The notes: a model not told the origin generated them from the letters alone. 64,000 nucleotides of DNA from Pelagibacterium sp. 26DY04 (GCF_031202305.1 NZ_CP101731.1:3336001-3400000); one strand, 5' to 3'; shown: positions 26,079 through 35,460, counted from the stretch's first letter. A program made the numbers and translations.

Positions 26079-26533
26079 GCCACGACCCTGGTGCGATGTG
26101 TCGCGCCGGGGTCGACAATGATCGTCTTGATGGCGTTTCCGCCCAGGATTACTATTCAACTATGTTCGTGCTCGCCTCGTACATCATGCGGATTGTTGCT
26201 GTTGTCACAGTGGTTCTGTCGATGACAACCATGTCGTGGGTACAGATGTCCGGCGATGGCAGTCGCATGCAGCACCACAAGGCGCCTCAGGTCAGCGCGG
26301 ATGCCGCGGTTTCGACGACTGGGCACGAATCCGAGCACAAGAACACCGGGCTGCACCACAACACGCTTTGCGCAACAGCGTGCGCCCTTGCTGGAACATT
26401 TCCGACGGCCTTAGATTTTAACTACCCCCTTAGCTTAGAACTGAAGTCCACGCCATTTGACGACATAGGGCGGCCTTCCTTCGGCCCCGAGCCGGGCCGT
26501 CGCCCTCCAAAACCCGATCCGACCCTCGTCTGA
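26075..26533 (+). CDS. Small exported His-rich hypothetical protein
   Basis: Up to 152 residues. The frame starts at an ATG overlapping the copZ stop (ATGA); a second candidate (MFVLASYIMRIVAVV, 26162) would begin at the signal-like helix. After the hydrophobic segment comes a His/Met-rich stretch (QHHKAP, TGHESEHKNTGLHHN), a Cys pair (LCATACALAG) and a proline-rich end. It resembles the small DUF2946-type exported proteins of copper operons, and two similar genes lie near 30.6 and 31.1 kb. Metal binding is inferred only from composition. Confidence 0.6.
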   Translation: MSHDPGAMCRAGVDNDRLDGVSAQDYYSTMFVLASYIMRIVAVVTVVLSMTTMSWVQMSGDGSRMQHHKAPQVSADAAVSTTGHESEHKNTGLHHNTLCATACALAGTFPTALDFNYPLSLELKSTPFDDIGRPSFGPEPGRRPPKPDPTLV

Positions 26534-26597
26534 AGCTCCGTCTCTCTGGGCGGAAAACGTACAGTCGCGCCTTCGCGCGCAAAGATCGGATAATGGA

Positions 26598-28058
26598 ATG
26601 ACTATCACCTTGAACCGCCGTGGTTTTCTCACGGCGACAGCCGCGCTTGCGGCATCCACTGCCTTCCCTTTTTCAAGTCAGGCCCAAGGACCTCTCCGCC
26701 GCCTCGTGGCCTCCACCCGTACGATCGAAGTCAATGGAAAGGCCGCCTCCATCTATGGCATTTCCGGCCCGGATGGACGGCAGGGGCTCACTCTCGACCC
26801 AGGTGATCGCTTCGCACTAACCCTCGAAAACAGCCTGGACGTCGAGACTATCATTCACTGGCATGGGCAGCTTCCCCCCAATGCGCAGGACGGCGTCCCC
26901 GGCATGCCGATGCCCAAACTCGCTAGTGGTGAAACCCGGTCGTACGATTTCGAACCTCTGGCAGGAACCCACTGGATGCACAGCCATGTGCCGATCCAGG
27001 AGATGAACATGCTTGCCGCCCCGCTCATCGTCCGCCGCGTAGAGGACGTGGCTGAGGATCGGCAGGAGGTCGTCATGTTCCTTCACGATTTTTCGTTCAA
27101 GAACCCCGAAGCAATCCTCGAAGAAATCACCAGCGGAACCGGGCACGGGGATATGAATCACGGCTCGTCGATGCCGATGAACCATGGCGGCATGGATATG
27201 GGGCGAATGGACATGAGCGACATGGCGAGCATGTCCACGATGGCCATGGACCTCAACGATTTCGATTTCGACGCGTACCTTGTCAACGATCGGACCCTGG
27301 ACGATCCCGAGCTCGTGCATGTCGATCGCCGCGGACGGGTCAAGCTGCGCATCATCAACGGGTCATCGGCGACTTCTTACTGGATTGATACGGGGATCGA
27401 TGGACGTCTGATGGCCGTCGATGGCCACAAGGTTGCTCCGATCACCAGGCGCCGGTTCGGGCTTGCCATGGGACAGCGTCTCGACATCGACCTCGATCTG
27501 CCTGCGGAGACCCGGGCCTTCCCCATTCTGGCGCTCCGCGAAGGTGAGCGAGAACGCACCGGCTTGATTCTCGTACCGCGAGGAGCAGCAGTCTCGAGGA
27601 TGTCGGGGATGAGCGAGACTGGTGCCCCGGCGTTCGACGTCGACTTTTCGCAGGAGGCAGCATTACGGGCTATCGACCCTCTGCCCGAACGGACGGTTTC
27701 CAATAGCCGGATGGTGATGCTGGAAGGAACCATGACGCCCTATGTCTGGACAATCGATGGTCGCGGCTGGGGTGAACATGAACCGATCGTCGCCAAGAGC
27801 GGCGAGCGTGTCGAACTCACTTTCCACAACATGTCGATGATGGGCCACCCCATGCACCTTCATGGCCACGCCTTTCAAGTCGTGGGGATCGGATCGCGAC
27901 GCTTTGCGGGCGCAGTACGCGACACAGTCTACGTGCCGCCGATGGCAAGCGTGACCATCGCCATTGATGCTGGCGAAGCGGCCAGATGGATGCTCCATTG
28001 CCACCACATGCCGCACCTCTCGACAGGCATGATGACCGAGTTCCGCGTCGAGGCCTGA
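26598..28058 (+). CDS. Periplasmic multicopper oxidase (CopA/CueO class)
   Basis: A 486-residue enzyme with a Tat signal (RRGFLTATAALAAS). All four copper motifs are present: HWHGQLPP, HWMHSHVP, HPMHLHGHAF and HCHHMPHLSTGM. A His/Met-rich insert follows the second motif (MNHGGMDMGRMDMSDMASM, about residues 190-215), as in PcoA/CopA oxidases that bind extra copper. It would oxidise Cu(I) to the less toxic Cu(II) in the periplasm. It is shorter than classic CopA (about 600 residues). Confidence 0.92.
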   Translation: MTITLNRRGFLTATAALAASTAFPFSSQAQGPLRRLVASTRTIEVNGKAASIYGISGPDGRQGLTLDPGDRFALTLENSLDVETIIHWHGQLPPNAQDGVPGMPMPKLASGETRSYDFEPLAGTHWMHSHVPIQEMNMLAAPLIVRRVEDVAEDRQEVVMFLHDFSFKNPEAILEEITSGTGHGDMNHGSSMPMNHGGMDMGRMDMSDMASMSTMAMDLNDFDFDAYLVNDRTLDDPELVHVDRRGRVKLRIINGSSATSYWIDTGIDGRLMAVDGHKVAPITRRRFGLAMGQRLDIDLDLPAETRAFPILALREGERERTGLILVPRGAAVSRMSGMSETGAPAFDVDFSQEAALRAIDPLPERTVSNSRMVMLEGTMTPYVWTIDGRGWGEHEPIVAKSGERVELTFHNMSMMGHPMHLHGHAFQVVGIGSRRFAGAVRDTVYVPPMASVTIAIDAGEAARWMLHCHHMPHLSTGMMTEFRVEA

Positions 28059-28115
28059 ACCGAAACCAGCCGGCCTCGGACAACGGGGTCGGCGCTGACA
28101 TATGAGGAGATGACC

Positions 28116-28976
28116 ATGTCATTTTTCAAGTTCGTTCTGGTCACATTGGTCGCCGCGTTGTTGGGTTTGCCACACCTCGCACTGAGCCAGGAAGCGCGCC
28201 CGCTGGGCGAAGTCCTTGAGCAGACCCACATTCACGGTCTGGCACCTGAGCTGAACTCGAGCCGTATCCTGATGGCCACGCACCACGGCTTATGGGCTGT
28301 CGATCTCGATCAGGAGACAGCACATCTGCTGGGAGACAGCCGCAACGATTTTATGGGTTTCTCGTCCCACCCTGCCGATGCTGGAAGGTTTTGGGCAAGT
28401 GGCCATCCGATTACTGGTGGCAATCTCGGTGTGATCATGAGTATGGACGGTGGTGTAAACTGGACGAAAGTTGCCGAGGGTGTCGGCGGTCCCGTCGACT
28501 TCCACCAAATGACCATTAGCCAAGCTGATCCAAACGTACTTTACGGCGTTCACCAGGGGGCGAGCCTTCAGAAGAGCGACGACGGTGGACGCAGCTGGGA
28601 TGAAGTCGGACTTCTGCCCGACGGCATTATCGATCTCGCTGCCTCCGCAATCGCGCCAAACACTCTATTCGCGGCCACCAACACGGGACTTTTCAAGAGT
28701 GAAGATGCAGGCCGGACGTGGATGCGGATCTATGAGAGTAGCGCCCCGGTTTCTTCGATTCACGTAGACGAGACCGGTGTCGTCGCCTTCATCCTCGGCG
28801 TCGGGATAGTTACGGCGAGCGAGAACGACCTCGCCTTTTCTGTTGTCGCCGACGACTTTGGCAACACTTACCTGTTGCATCTGACGTCCATCGAGGCAGG
28901 GTTCGTCGCCGTGACGGATCAAAACGCCCTTGTCGTCCTGTCACCCGAAGGCCAACCGGTAAAAACGATTTCTTGA
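28116..28976 (+). CDS. Exported BNR/Asp-box repeat protein (F510_1955-like)
   Basis: A 286-residue protein with a signal peptide (FVLVTLVAALLGLPHLALSQ). It has at least three Asp-box repeats of the type S-x-D-G-G-x-x-W (MDGGVNWTKV, SDDGGRSWDEV, SEDAGRTWMRI), forming a beta propeller. Homologues labelled F510_1955 glycosylhydrolase-like are common beside multicopper oxidases, and enzymatic activity is unproven. GAGGAG lies six bases before the ATG at 28116. Confidence 0.75.
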   Translation: MSFFKFVLVTLVAALLGLPHLALSQEARPLGEVLEQTHIHGLAPELNSSRILMATHHGLWAVDLDQETAHLLGDSRNDFMGFSSHPADAGRFWASGHPITGGNLGVIMSMDGGVNWTKVAEGVGGPVDFHQMTISQADPNVLYGVHQGASLQKSDDGGRSWDEVGLLPDGIIDLAASAIAPNTLFAATNTGLFKSEDAGRTWMRIYESSAPVSSIHVDETGVVAFILGVGIVTASENDLAFSVVADDFGNTYLLHLTSIEAGFVAVTDQNALVVLSPEGQPVKTIS

Positions 28977-28983
28977 CGAAGAG

Positions 28984-29011
28984 CGTTGGGGGCGCATTGG
29001 CGCCCCCAACG
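28984..29011. terminator. Perfect 12-bp hairpin between convergent genes
   Basis: 28984-28995 pairs exactly with 29000-29011 around a four-base loop, between the stops of two convergent genes. No clear T run follows on either strand, so it may be a bidirectional terminator or an RNA-protecting hairpin. Confidence 0.65.
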
Positions 29012-29019
29012 GCACGGTC

Positions 29020-29448
29020 CTACCATCGAAGTTCGAGCTGTCCGAACTCATCAGCGAACTGAATTCGAACCTCCCAGGTTCCAGGCATGGGAAGAATGGC
29101 ACTTGCTTGGTAAGCTCCTGGCCCAGCAGACAGAATCTCGACCGGGACACTCATCTGATGTGCAGGCATATTGACTTGCACATCAGGTTCTGGGGGTTCC
29201 TGTTGGCCGATCGGCACATCGATGAACACGGTCAGGACTCCGCTGCCGTTGATACTGGCACTGGCGTCAAACGACATGTCGTCGGCATCGGCTGCCGACA
29301 TTCCACCTGATCCCGGAGGAATCCGAGCGATCCATGGGATACTGGCGAGCATCAAGACCAATCCCAGAAACAAGGCGCCTGCCGTCCAAATGGCCACGGA
29401 CGGGAAGGTGTATCGGCGTCGACGATGGCTCTCATTTCGCAGCTTCAT
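29020..29448 (-). CDS. FixH/YtkA-like membrane-anchored periplasmic protein
   Basis: A 142-residue protein starting MKLRNESHRRRRYTF, with one membrane helix (WTAGALFLGLVLMLASIPWI) and a beta-sandwich-like periplasmic part (SINGSGVLTVFIDVP, MPGTWEVRIQFADEFGQLEL). The pattern is that of FixH/YtkA-like domains often found with copper oxidase maturation or copper export. The ATG overlaps the stop of the acyltransferase gene (ATGA); the longer frame upstream is an artefact of that gene's DNA. The role is inferred from fold-like pattern only. Confidence 0.7.
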   Translation of the reverse strand: MKLRNESHRRRRYTFPSVAIWTAGALFLGLVLMLASIPWIARIPPGSGGMSAADADDMSFDASASINGSGVLTVFIDVPIGQQEPPEPDVQVNMPAHQMSVPVEILSAGPGAYQASAILPMPGTWEVRIQFADEFGQLELRW

Positions 29449-30548
29449 AGTACCTTTTCCTCTGCTCGCGCCTTGAGTTGAAGCGCGGGTTTTTCGATCC
29501 ATCGCCAAGACAGATAAGCCAGGCCCCCGGCGATGGTGCCGGAAAGGACGAAAAGTACCAGGACCTGGGGACCGGCCCAGATCGGTTCGCGCGTCAGAAC
29601 CTGCTGAACTGGCCAAGCGAGAAGGTAGATCCCATAGGACAAATCGTGCCGCCGTGCGAAAGCACCCAGGCCGCCCCAGCTCGATCCGCCTGCATAGAGC
29701 GCCACATAGCCGATGCCGACGATCCAGGTGATTTCGGCAAAGGGGCTCCCTGTACCCGCGAGAGCCAAGGCAACCGCAGCCGCCGACCATCCGAACCGCA
29801 TGGGAACGAGCGTTCCGAGCTGCCTCCCGACCACCCCGGTGAGAAAGGCGAAGGAAAATCGCAGTAGGCTTTCGAGCGGCGGCTCCCCAGTCGGGTCGGC
29901 CCCGACGTCGCCTGCCAGGGTTACGGCAACCGCCAACCAGGCCGCGATCGCGAACGATCGATGACGGAGGAAGCCGAGTGCTGCCGCAACACCGAAGACT
30001 ATGTAGCTCAGGATCTCATATTTTATCGTCCAGAGCGGAACATTGACGTCGCCGGGGTATCGCCCGTGCTCGAACATCGATGGCAGGACAGCGCCCTCGA
30101 AGTTCCAAGCCACGTTGATCGGGTAGAGCCAGGTCCCGGGATCGAGAAAATACGACGGCAAAGCAGCACTGGTCCCGAAAGGGCCCACGAACAGTGCGGT
30201 GAACGCCGCGCTCGCGACCAGAGCGGGATAGATTCGAAGGAAGCGATTGCGTGCGAAACGACGCAGGCCGCCCTGATGAAGCAGGCTGTGGGTCAGCATG
30301 GCGCCCGAGAGTACGAAGAATATGTTCACGGCAGTGGCACCAAGGTCGTAGACGGCCCAGGCCAAGGGATCGTGATCGGGCGAGCTGAATCCGAGGAGCA
30401 GCGAATGGGAAAGGACGACGCTCAATGCAGCGATCAGGCGCACCGCGCCATAGCTGTTGTCTGGAGCGGAGAATGCGGACGAAAGCACCATGGGCGCGCC
30501 TGCGCCTGAAACTGGCGCCGGCTCATCGACGGGTCGGGTCATTGTCAT
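29445..30548 (-). CDS. Acyltransferase-3 family membrane protein
   Basis: A 367-residue protein with about ten membrane helices. The N-terminal signature GAVRLIAALSVVLSHSLLLG holds the conserved Arg and His of the acyltransferase-3 family, and RNRFLRIYPALVASA is the second conserved box. These enzymes O-acylate sugars or lipids at the membrane. There is no obvious reason for one in a copper block except envelope modification. It is coupled to the FixH-like gene. No good ribosome binding site is seen, so the start is uncertain. Confidence 0.8.
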   Translation of the reverse strand: MTMTRPVDEPAPVSGAGAPMVLSSAFSAPDNSYGAVRLIAALSVVLSHSLLLGFSSPDHDPLAWAVYDLGATAVNIFFVLSGAMLTHSLLHQGGLRRFARNRFLRIYPALVASAAFTALFVGPFGTSAALPSYFLDPGTWLYPINVAWNFEGAVLPSMFEHGRYPGDVNVPLWTIKYEILSYIVFGVAAALGFLRHRSFAIAAWLAVAVTLAGDVGADPTGEPPLESLLRFSFAFLTGVVGRQLGTLVPMRFGWSAAAVALALAGTGSPFAEITWIVGIGYVALYAGGSSWGGLGAFARRHDLSYGIYLLAWPVQQVLTREPIWAGPQVLVLFVLSGTIAGGLAYLSWRWIEKPALQLKARAEEKVL

Positions 30549-30570
30549 ACCGGGATCTGAGATTGAACAG

Positions 30571-30612
30571 ACCTCTTGCCCGCAGAGACTTGGGCTCTGC
30601 GGTTCAAGAGGT
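30571..30612 (-). terminator. Long hairpin upstream of the acyltransferase gene
   Basis: ACCTCTTG...CCGCAGAG pairs with CTCTGCGG...CAAGAGGT (30571-30587 with 30595-30612), broken by a small bulge. It lies just after the gene at 30628-31005. There is no T run, so its termination role is uncertain. Confidence 0.5.
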
Positions 30613-30627
30613 CAGCGAGCGATGGCG

Positions 30628-31005
30628 CTAGACCGATCTCGGCGGTTGTTCGATCCGGGTCGGCACACCGGACAATTGGGCGTCGGGATGCAACGCGCCC
30701 CAAGCACCGGGGCGTTCGGGTCCATGCGCTGCGCCGGGCTCAATCGCCATCGGCGTCTCATGGACGTGATCGCTGCTGTCGTGTTGAGCGAACCCGGCGC
30801 CGCCGGGTTCCTGCTCGAACATCGCCATCGCCGCAGAATGGGTCTCGCCCACAGCTTTGTGCGCCATGCCCGGATGGAGGGGCGCATGGGTGGCCTGGAG
30901 AGGGAAAGCGACGACTGCTACGCACACAATCATGACAAAGCGCAGGAACGCTTGCCAACCTGACGCGTTTGTTGCTTGACCCGTCACTGTTTCATTGGTC
31001 TCCAT
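30628..31005 (-). CDS. Small exported His/Met-containing hypothetical protein
   Basis: A 125-residue ORF with a hydrophobic segment (FLRFVMIVCVAVVAFPLQA) that looks like a signal peptide, then HAPLHPGMAHKAVGETHSAAM, HDSSDHVHE and a proline-rich end. It is similar in layout, not in detail, to the small exported proteins at 26.1 and 31.1 kb. No family is recognised and the ribosome binding site is weak. It is divergent from the next gene. Confidence 0.45.
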   Translation of the reverse strand: METNETVTGQATNASGWQAFLRFVMIVCVAVVAFPLQATHAPLHPGMAHKAVGETHSAAMAMFEQEPGGAGFAQHDSSDHVHETPMAIEPGAAHGPERPGAWGALHPDAQLSGVPTRIEQPPRSV

Positions 31006-31104
31006 CCGGCCATCAGCGTCGGCAGCATAATCAACGTGATCGACGAGGTCCAGCCGCGCGAGCCTCGGGGCGCATCATTGGGCCCACTCCAGTCGAAGGT
31101 TTCA

Positions 31105-31404
31105 ATGGGCCAGTTCTTGAAGTTCATTCTTGTCCCGCTTCTCGTCACCGCAAGTCTTCTCGCGGCGCCAGCGGCAATGAGTGAGCCGTCCCCCTCGATC
31201 GACCATTTCGCCGCCGCCCATCACGATGATGGCAACGGCATTCATGACGAATGCCCGACGCTCGGCTGTTGTCTGTTGCCGGCCCCAACTGTGCGGCCGA
31301 CCAATTCGACGCGCCCAGGGGATTCGATCTTCCCCCTGCGGGCCGCGATCCTTTCGGGCGAACGTCCGAGCGTACCGGCACCCCCTCCAAAGCCTCCGGT
31401 TTGA
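31105..31404 (+). CDS. Small exported His/Cys hypothetical protein
   Basis: A 99-residue protein starting MGQFLKFILVPLLVTASLLA (signal peptide ending near AAPAAMSEP). The mature part has AAAHHDDGNGIHDECPTLGC, a CC pair and a PAPPPKPPV end. The frame is open upstream but GAAGG supports 31105. It lies 37 bases before the DUF305 gene and is probably in its operon. Layout and ending resemble the protein at 26075-26533. A periplasmic copper-binding role is a guess from composition. Confidence 0.6.
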   Translation: MGQFLKFILVPLLVTASLLAAPAAMSEPSPSIDHFAAAHHDDGNGIHDECPTLGCCLLPAPTVRPTNSTRPGDSIFPLRAAILSGERPSVPAPPPKPPV

Positions 31405-31441
31405 AGAACAACACCACTGAATTCGAAACCGGAGAATTAAA

Positions 31442-31924
31442 ATGAAAACCTTCAAGATCCTCGGCGTGGCGATGCTCATCGCGGGCACGTCATCCGTCGC
31501 CCTCGCACAGGGGATGGACCACTCCAATATGGACGCTTCGGCCGGAGACGGCATGTCCATGGAAGCCGAAGCCGCCAGCACCTCGGACCTGCCCGAGATC
31601 TGCCTCCAGAACGCCGACCACATGGCCGGAATGTCCATGGATATGGACATGAGCGCGATGATGGAGGGCATGAGCGAGGGTCATCGGGCCATGATGGAGA
31701 ACATGGGCGAGATGCACAGCGAGATGATGGCGGCCATGATGGTCGAGGACTTCGACGTCGCCTTCATCTGCGGGATGATCCCACACCACCAGGGCGCTCT
31801 TGATATGGCCAACGCTGCGCTCGAATATGCCGAAGACGAATGGGTGAAGGAAATCGCCCAGGAAATCGTCGATGCTCAAGAGCGCGAAATTGCCGAGATG
31901 CGCGAGTGGCTGGAGGACCGATAG
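31442..31924 (+). CDS. DUF305 (CopM-type) periplasmic copper-binding protein
   Basis: A 160-residue protein with a signal peptide (LGVAMLIAGTSSVALAQ) and a Met-rich stretch (MAGMSMDMDMSAMMEGM). The DUF305 core reads FICGMIPHHQGALDMANAAL and ends EREIAEMREWLE. DUF305 proteins such as CopM bind copper in the periplasm through His and Met. A T-rich terminator follows. Confidence 0.88.
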   Translation: MKTFKILGVAMLIAGTSSVALAQGMDHSNMDASAGDGMSMEAEAASTSDLPEICLQNADHMAGMSMDMDMSAMMEGMSEGHRAMMENMGEMHSEMMAAMMVEDFDVAFICGMIPHHQGALDMANAALEYAEDEWVKEIAQEIVDAQEREIAEMREWLEDR

Positions 31925-31930
31925 AAACTG

Positions 31931-31960
31931 CTGGCCGGGTCATCCCCGGCCAGTTCTTTC
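31931..31960 (+). terminator. Terminator after the DUF305 gene
   Basis: Perfect 9-bp stem CTGGCCGGG / CCCGGCCAG (31931-31939 with 31945-31953), then TTCTTTC. Confidence 0.7.
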
Positions 31961-32228
31961 GGATCGCGTCGGTGCGCTCTACAGTACGAGCACGGCCGTA
32001 GGTCATACGGCAAGATCACGGGAGCTCATTCCTGCACAGTCGCCGCCCGGCGGCGGCTCAGTTTGCTGGCATATAAAGACTGTTCCTCGGGTGATCTGAT
32101 GCAGAACCGAAAATGACCCCGTCGTCTGCCCGTTGGAATCCCCCCAACCCGCTGGCGCTCAAGCAATGGCTGATCTTCGCACCGAGAGTGCCGGGCTCGC
32201 TTCCCGATCGAATAGAAGGGACTATGAC

Positions 32229-32735
32229 ATGGACCGTTCTTCACACCCGTCAGGAAATCACGATCACCGTCATGGCGGCCGCCCCTATCTGATGTTCTGG
32301 ATCAACATGGCGTTGGGCCTCCTCGTCATGTACGTCGTAATGTTCTCGATGATCGACGGATGGCACGATTTCCGGAACAACCTGAACATGTTCTACATGG
32401 CGGTGACCATGTGGGCGCCGATGGGTATCTTCATGCTCGCCACCATGCCGGGCATGTTCCCGAACAAGCGGCTCAACATCGCGCTGTATCTCGCATTCAT
32501 CGTCCTGACCGGAGCGTCCTTCGCGGGGACGCGCACGCAGGCGCTGATCGACGATCAGCGCTTCATCGATTCCATGATCCCGCACCATTCAGGAGCAATC
32601 CTCATGTGCCGTGAGGCCAACATCGACGATGCGGAACTCACCGCATTATGCGACGAGATCGTGGAAGCTCAACGCTCTGAAATCAATCAAATGGAAAACA
32701 TCGCCCAACGGCTTGAAGCCGCCCCAGGAGGCTGA
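32229..32735 (+). CDS. Membrane-anchored DUF305 protein
   Basis: A 168-residue protein with a His-rich N-terminal tail (MDRSSHPSGNHDHRHGGRP) and three membrane helices (INMALGLLVMYVVMFSM, YMAVTMWAPMGIFML, IALYLAFIVLTGASF). A short DUF305 core follows (RFIDSMIPHHSGAILMCREA, EIVEAQRSEINQME). This is the integral-membrane variant of the preceding gene's family. AAGGGA supports the start at 32229. It is the last copper gene before the SOS polymerase genes. Confidence 0.82.
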   Translation: MDRSSHPSGNHDHRHGGRPYLMFWINMALGLLVMYVVMFSMIDGWHDFRNNLNMFYMAVTMWAPMGIFMLATMPGMFPNKRLNIALYLAFIVLTGASFAGTRTQALIDDQRFIDSMIPHHSGAILMCREANIDDAELTALCDEIVEAQRSEINQMENIAQRLEAAPGG

Positions 32736-32830
32736 TCGGGAACTTGCAATACGCTGCTAAACGCGAGTCGACTATCGTGGCGGCGAGGCCTCGCTCGCAG
32801 AGCGGAGAGTCGCCGAGACTTGATAAGCGC

Positions 32831-34105
32831 CTAACACTTCGCTCTCGGCAGATCATCGAGGCGCGTCGTGTAACGGAGCGATCGCCGGTCGAACTTCGTT
32901 TGCCATTCCCGTTTTCGGATACCAGTTGCCGCCGGCACCAATGTTGCGCGGCCGAACCTGTCATTGATCGCATCGAGGGCGCCCATGAGCCGCGCGGACT
33001 TTTCCCGGTCCCGCGCGTCGAACAACGGCCGCGGCGCGCTGCCGGCGACGATCAGATCATCCATGATGATGCCGGCCTTCGAATAGCGGAACCCGTCACG
33101 GAAGATCGCCAGCGCGCCGCGCTTGGCCGCATCGATCAAATCGAGCGTGTCGGCCGAGGCTTCGGGCAGGTTTACCGTCTTTGACGCCGAGTGCGACGGA
33201 TCGCGACGGTTGAACGGCGACGTGTGCATGAAAACCACCATATGGGCAGTTTCCAGCCCATGCCGGCGCAACTTCTCCCCTGCCCTGGTCGCGTAGGCCG
33301 AAACCGCCTCGAGCATGCCGTCGAGCGTCGTCACCGGCGTCCCAAAGCTCCGCGTGACCGCGCAGCCTTTCCGCCGCGGCGCGACCTCTTCGAGATCCAT
33401 GCAGGAGATGCCGCGCAGCTCGAGCACGGTCTTTTCGCCCACGACCGTCATGCGCTGACGCGCCAGACGTGCCGGCATGTCGCGCAGATCGGCCGCACTC
33501 TCGATGCCGAGCGCCATCAGTTTGGCCTCTGACGCCGAGCCGATGCCCCACACATCGCCAACCTCGACGCGCGGCAACCAACGGTCCCGCTCGCGCGGGT
33601 CCGTCAGGTCGCAAACGCCATCGAGCTCCGGATTTTTCTTGGCGATGTGGTTTGCCAATTTCGCCAGGGTTTTCGTCGGGCCAATGCCGACACAGGTCGG
33701 AATCCCCGTCCACTGGCGCACCGTCGCGCGCAGATCGCGGCCATAGGCCACGCGATCGCGCGCGGGAACGCCCGTCAGATCGAGAAAGCTTTCATCGATC
33801 GAGTAAACCTCGACCTCGGGCGCCCACTCCCGATAGATCGCGTTCATGCGCGCGCTCATGTCGCCGTAGAGCGTATAGTTCGAGCTGAAGACCGCAACCC
33901 GATTGTCGGCGCACAGGTCTCGAATCTTGAAATACGGTTCCCCCATGCGGATGCCGAGCGCCTTCGCCTCGGCCGTCCGTGCGACCGCGCAGCCGTCATT
34001 GTTCGAGAGCACAATCACCGGCCTGGTTGCAAGCTTGGGATCGAAAACCCGCTCGCACGAGCAATAGAATGAATTGCCGTCAATCAGGGCCACGGCGCGG
34101 CTCAT
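32831..34105 (-). CDS. umuC: Y-family DNA polymerase V catalytic subunit
   Basis: A 424-residue protein starting [20 protein letters not shown] (catalytic Asp and steric-gate region), with SIDESFLDL holding the second pair of acidic residues and the helix-hairpin-helix segment ([14 protein letters not shown]). The C-terminal DUF4113-like end is present ([20 protein letters not shown]). It carries out error-prone lesion bypass together with processed UmuD. The start overlaps the umuD stop by four bases; the open frame upstream is umuD DNA read in another frame. Confidence 0.93.
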   Translation of the reverse strand: MSRAVALIDGNSFYCSCERVFDPKLATRPVIVLSNNDGCAVARTAEAKALGIRMGEPYFKIRDLCADNRVAVFSSNYTLYGDMSARMNAIYREWAPEVEVYSIDESFLDLTGVPARDRVAYGRDLRATVRQWTGIPTCVGIGPTKTLAKLANHIAKKNPELDGVCDLTDPRERDRWLPRVEVGDVWGIGSASEAKLMALGIESAADLRDMPARLARQRMTVVGEKTVLELRGISCMDLEEVAPRRKGCAVTRSFGTPVTTLDGMLEAVSAYATRAGEKLRRHGLETAHMVVFMHTSPFNRRDPSHSASKTVNLPEASADTLDLIDAAKRGALAIFRDGFRYSKAGIIMDDLIVAGSAPRPLFDARDREKSARLMGALDAINDRFGRATLVPAATGIRKREWQTKFDRRSLRYTTRLDDLPRAKC

Positions 34106-34536
34106 TGGCCCCTGCCCTGCCGGCGCAGCCAATGGATGTTGCACACCACCACGCCCCAAATCTCGACTTCGGCAATCTCGGGCAACTCGAAAAACGGCAT
34201 TTCCCGGTTCTCGAAAATCAACCGCGGCCGCCCGCCGGCGATCCGAAGCCGTTTTAGCGATTGCTCGCCATCGATGATCGCCACGACAATATCGCCATCG
34301 ACGGGATTGAGCGATCGGTCGACGACCAGCAGGTCGCCATGAAAGATTCCGGCGTCGCGCATCGAGTGCCCGTCGACCCGCCACAGGAAGGTCGCCGGCC
34401 TGTTGCGGACCAGAAGCGCATTGAGATCGATCGCCTCGTCGAGAAAGTCATCCGCCGGCGACGGAAAGCCGGCGCAGAGCCCATGCGCGAACACCGGGAC
34501 CAGAATTTCGGCCTCGAATTTGAGTTCGATAAGCAT
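34102..34536 (-). CDS. umuD: UmuD-type S24 peptidase, polymerase V subunit
   Basis: A 144-residue LexA-like protein. The self-cleavage site is in [10 protein letters not shown] (Ala-Gly bond near residue 25). The nucleophilic Ser is in [10 protein letters not shown] and the general-base Lys in DGEQSLKRL. RecA-stimulated cleavage yields the active UmuD' partner of Umu[14 protein letters not shown] at 34536 is the usual start. A LexA box lies about 35-50 bases upstream. Confidence 0.92.
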   Translation of the reverse strand: MLIELKFEAEILVPVFAHGLCAGFPSPADDFLDEAIDLNALLVRNRPATFLWRVDGHSMRDAGIFHGDLLVVDRSLNPVDGDIVVAIIDGEQSLKRLRIAGGRPRLIFENREMPFFELPEIAEVEIWGVVVCNIHWLRRQGRGQ

Positions 34537-34568
34537 GAGAAAATGAGCCTTTCGACGAGCAGTGAAAG

Positions 34569-34583
34569 GAACAAAGCAGGAAC
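34569..34583 (-). promoter_or_regulatory. Alphaproteobacterial LexA (SOS) box
   Basis: On the minus strand GTTC-CTGCTTT-GTTC is an exact GTTC-N7-GTTC site, upstream of umuDC. A TTGACC element lies further upstream. It predicts DNA-damage induction of the pair by the host LexA. Confidence 0.85.
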
Positions 34584-34926
34584 ATAATCCCATCGTCAGG
34601 TCAAGATAAATCGCGGTGCGCAAGCGCCGCAGCACCGGCCGCCATGAGCAGAAATCGACTCAATGAACGGCAGCTTCGCGCCAATTCGGTTCAACGGCCA
34701 GATCGATCTATTGCGTCGAACACCCCGGAATCAGGCGCTTTTCATCACCAGCCTTGAAAATCGATGGCCGATTGGTGTCTCATTTGCTTCGCGATCCGAA
34801 GTGACGCGGCGATGCCCATTTCGCTCTTGCCCGCACGTTTCGGCATCGCCGCACTGTGCGGAGCGGGCAAGAGCGAGGGCAGGCTACGCCTGCCACACAG
34901 AACAGCGGCCCGGGAGGCAAGGCCAG

Positions 34927-35460
34927 ATGATTTCCTCGAACGCAATTTTCCAGGCCCTCGTTGAAACCTCCGTGTATCTCAACAACGAAGATCTCGGCCC
35001 GATCGCCGGCGAAGCCTTTGACCGCCAGCTCGGCCGGTTCAACGCGCTGCAGGGCCTCAAAAACCAGATCGCCCGCCAGGAGCTGTTCGCAAGAGCCAAT
35101 ACGATTGCCGTCTATTGCGGGTTCACGGCGTTGAAAGCCTATTGCCAGGAGCTCGATGAGGAAGGGATTTCGACGCCCTATCGGTTGTCGGCCGACCAGG
35201 TGGAATCGATCGATCGCGACCATGAAGGCATGCGGTTTTTAGCGGTCATGGACGTCTATGAAATGGCGAAAACCGGGGCAAATCTCGGCTGGAAACGGCA
35301 GTGGTGTCCGTTTCGGGGACCGGCGGAAACCTTGTGGCATGCAGCGTTCAGAGGCGAATTGTTCTATGGCCGGCTCCGCGCAGCCGGAGTGTTGCTCGAA
35401 CAGCAGATCGTGCGGTTTCATTCCGAAAGCGCGACCGAGTTCGGCCAGAGGGCAAACTGA
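34927..35460 (+). CDS. Hypothetical plasmid/ICE protein
   Basis: A 177-residue soluble, mostly helical protein starting MISSNAIFQALVETSVYLNN. The frame is open for 88 codons upstream, but that part is low-complexity and overlaps the umuD promoter side. An Arg/Lys/Trp-rich C-terminal part (GWKRQWCPFRGPAETLWHAA) is notable. No family is recognised. It stands alone, without a clear operon. Confidence 0.55.
   Translation: MISSNAIFQALVETSVYLNNEDLGPIAGEAFDRQLGRFNALQGLKNQIARQELFARANTIAVYCGFTALKAYCQELDEEGISTPYRLSADQVESIDRDHEGMRFLAVMDVYEMAKTGANLGWKRQWCPFRGPAETLWHAAFRGELFYGRLRAAGVLLEQQIVRFHSESATEFGQRAN

Noticed and set aside
29449..29790. N-terminal extension of the FixH-like frame
   Set aside because: This part is acyltransferase DNA in another frame. 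The ATG at 29448 overlapping the acyltransferase stop is the natural start.
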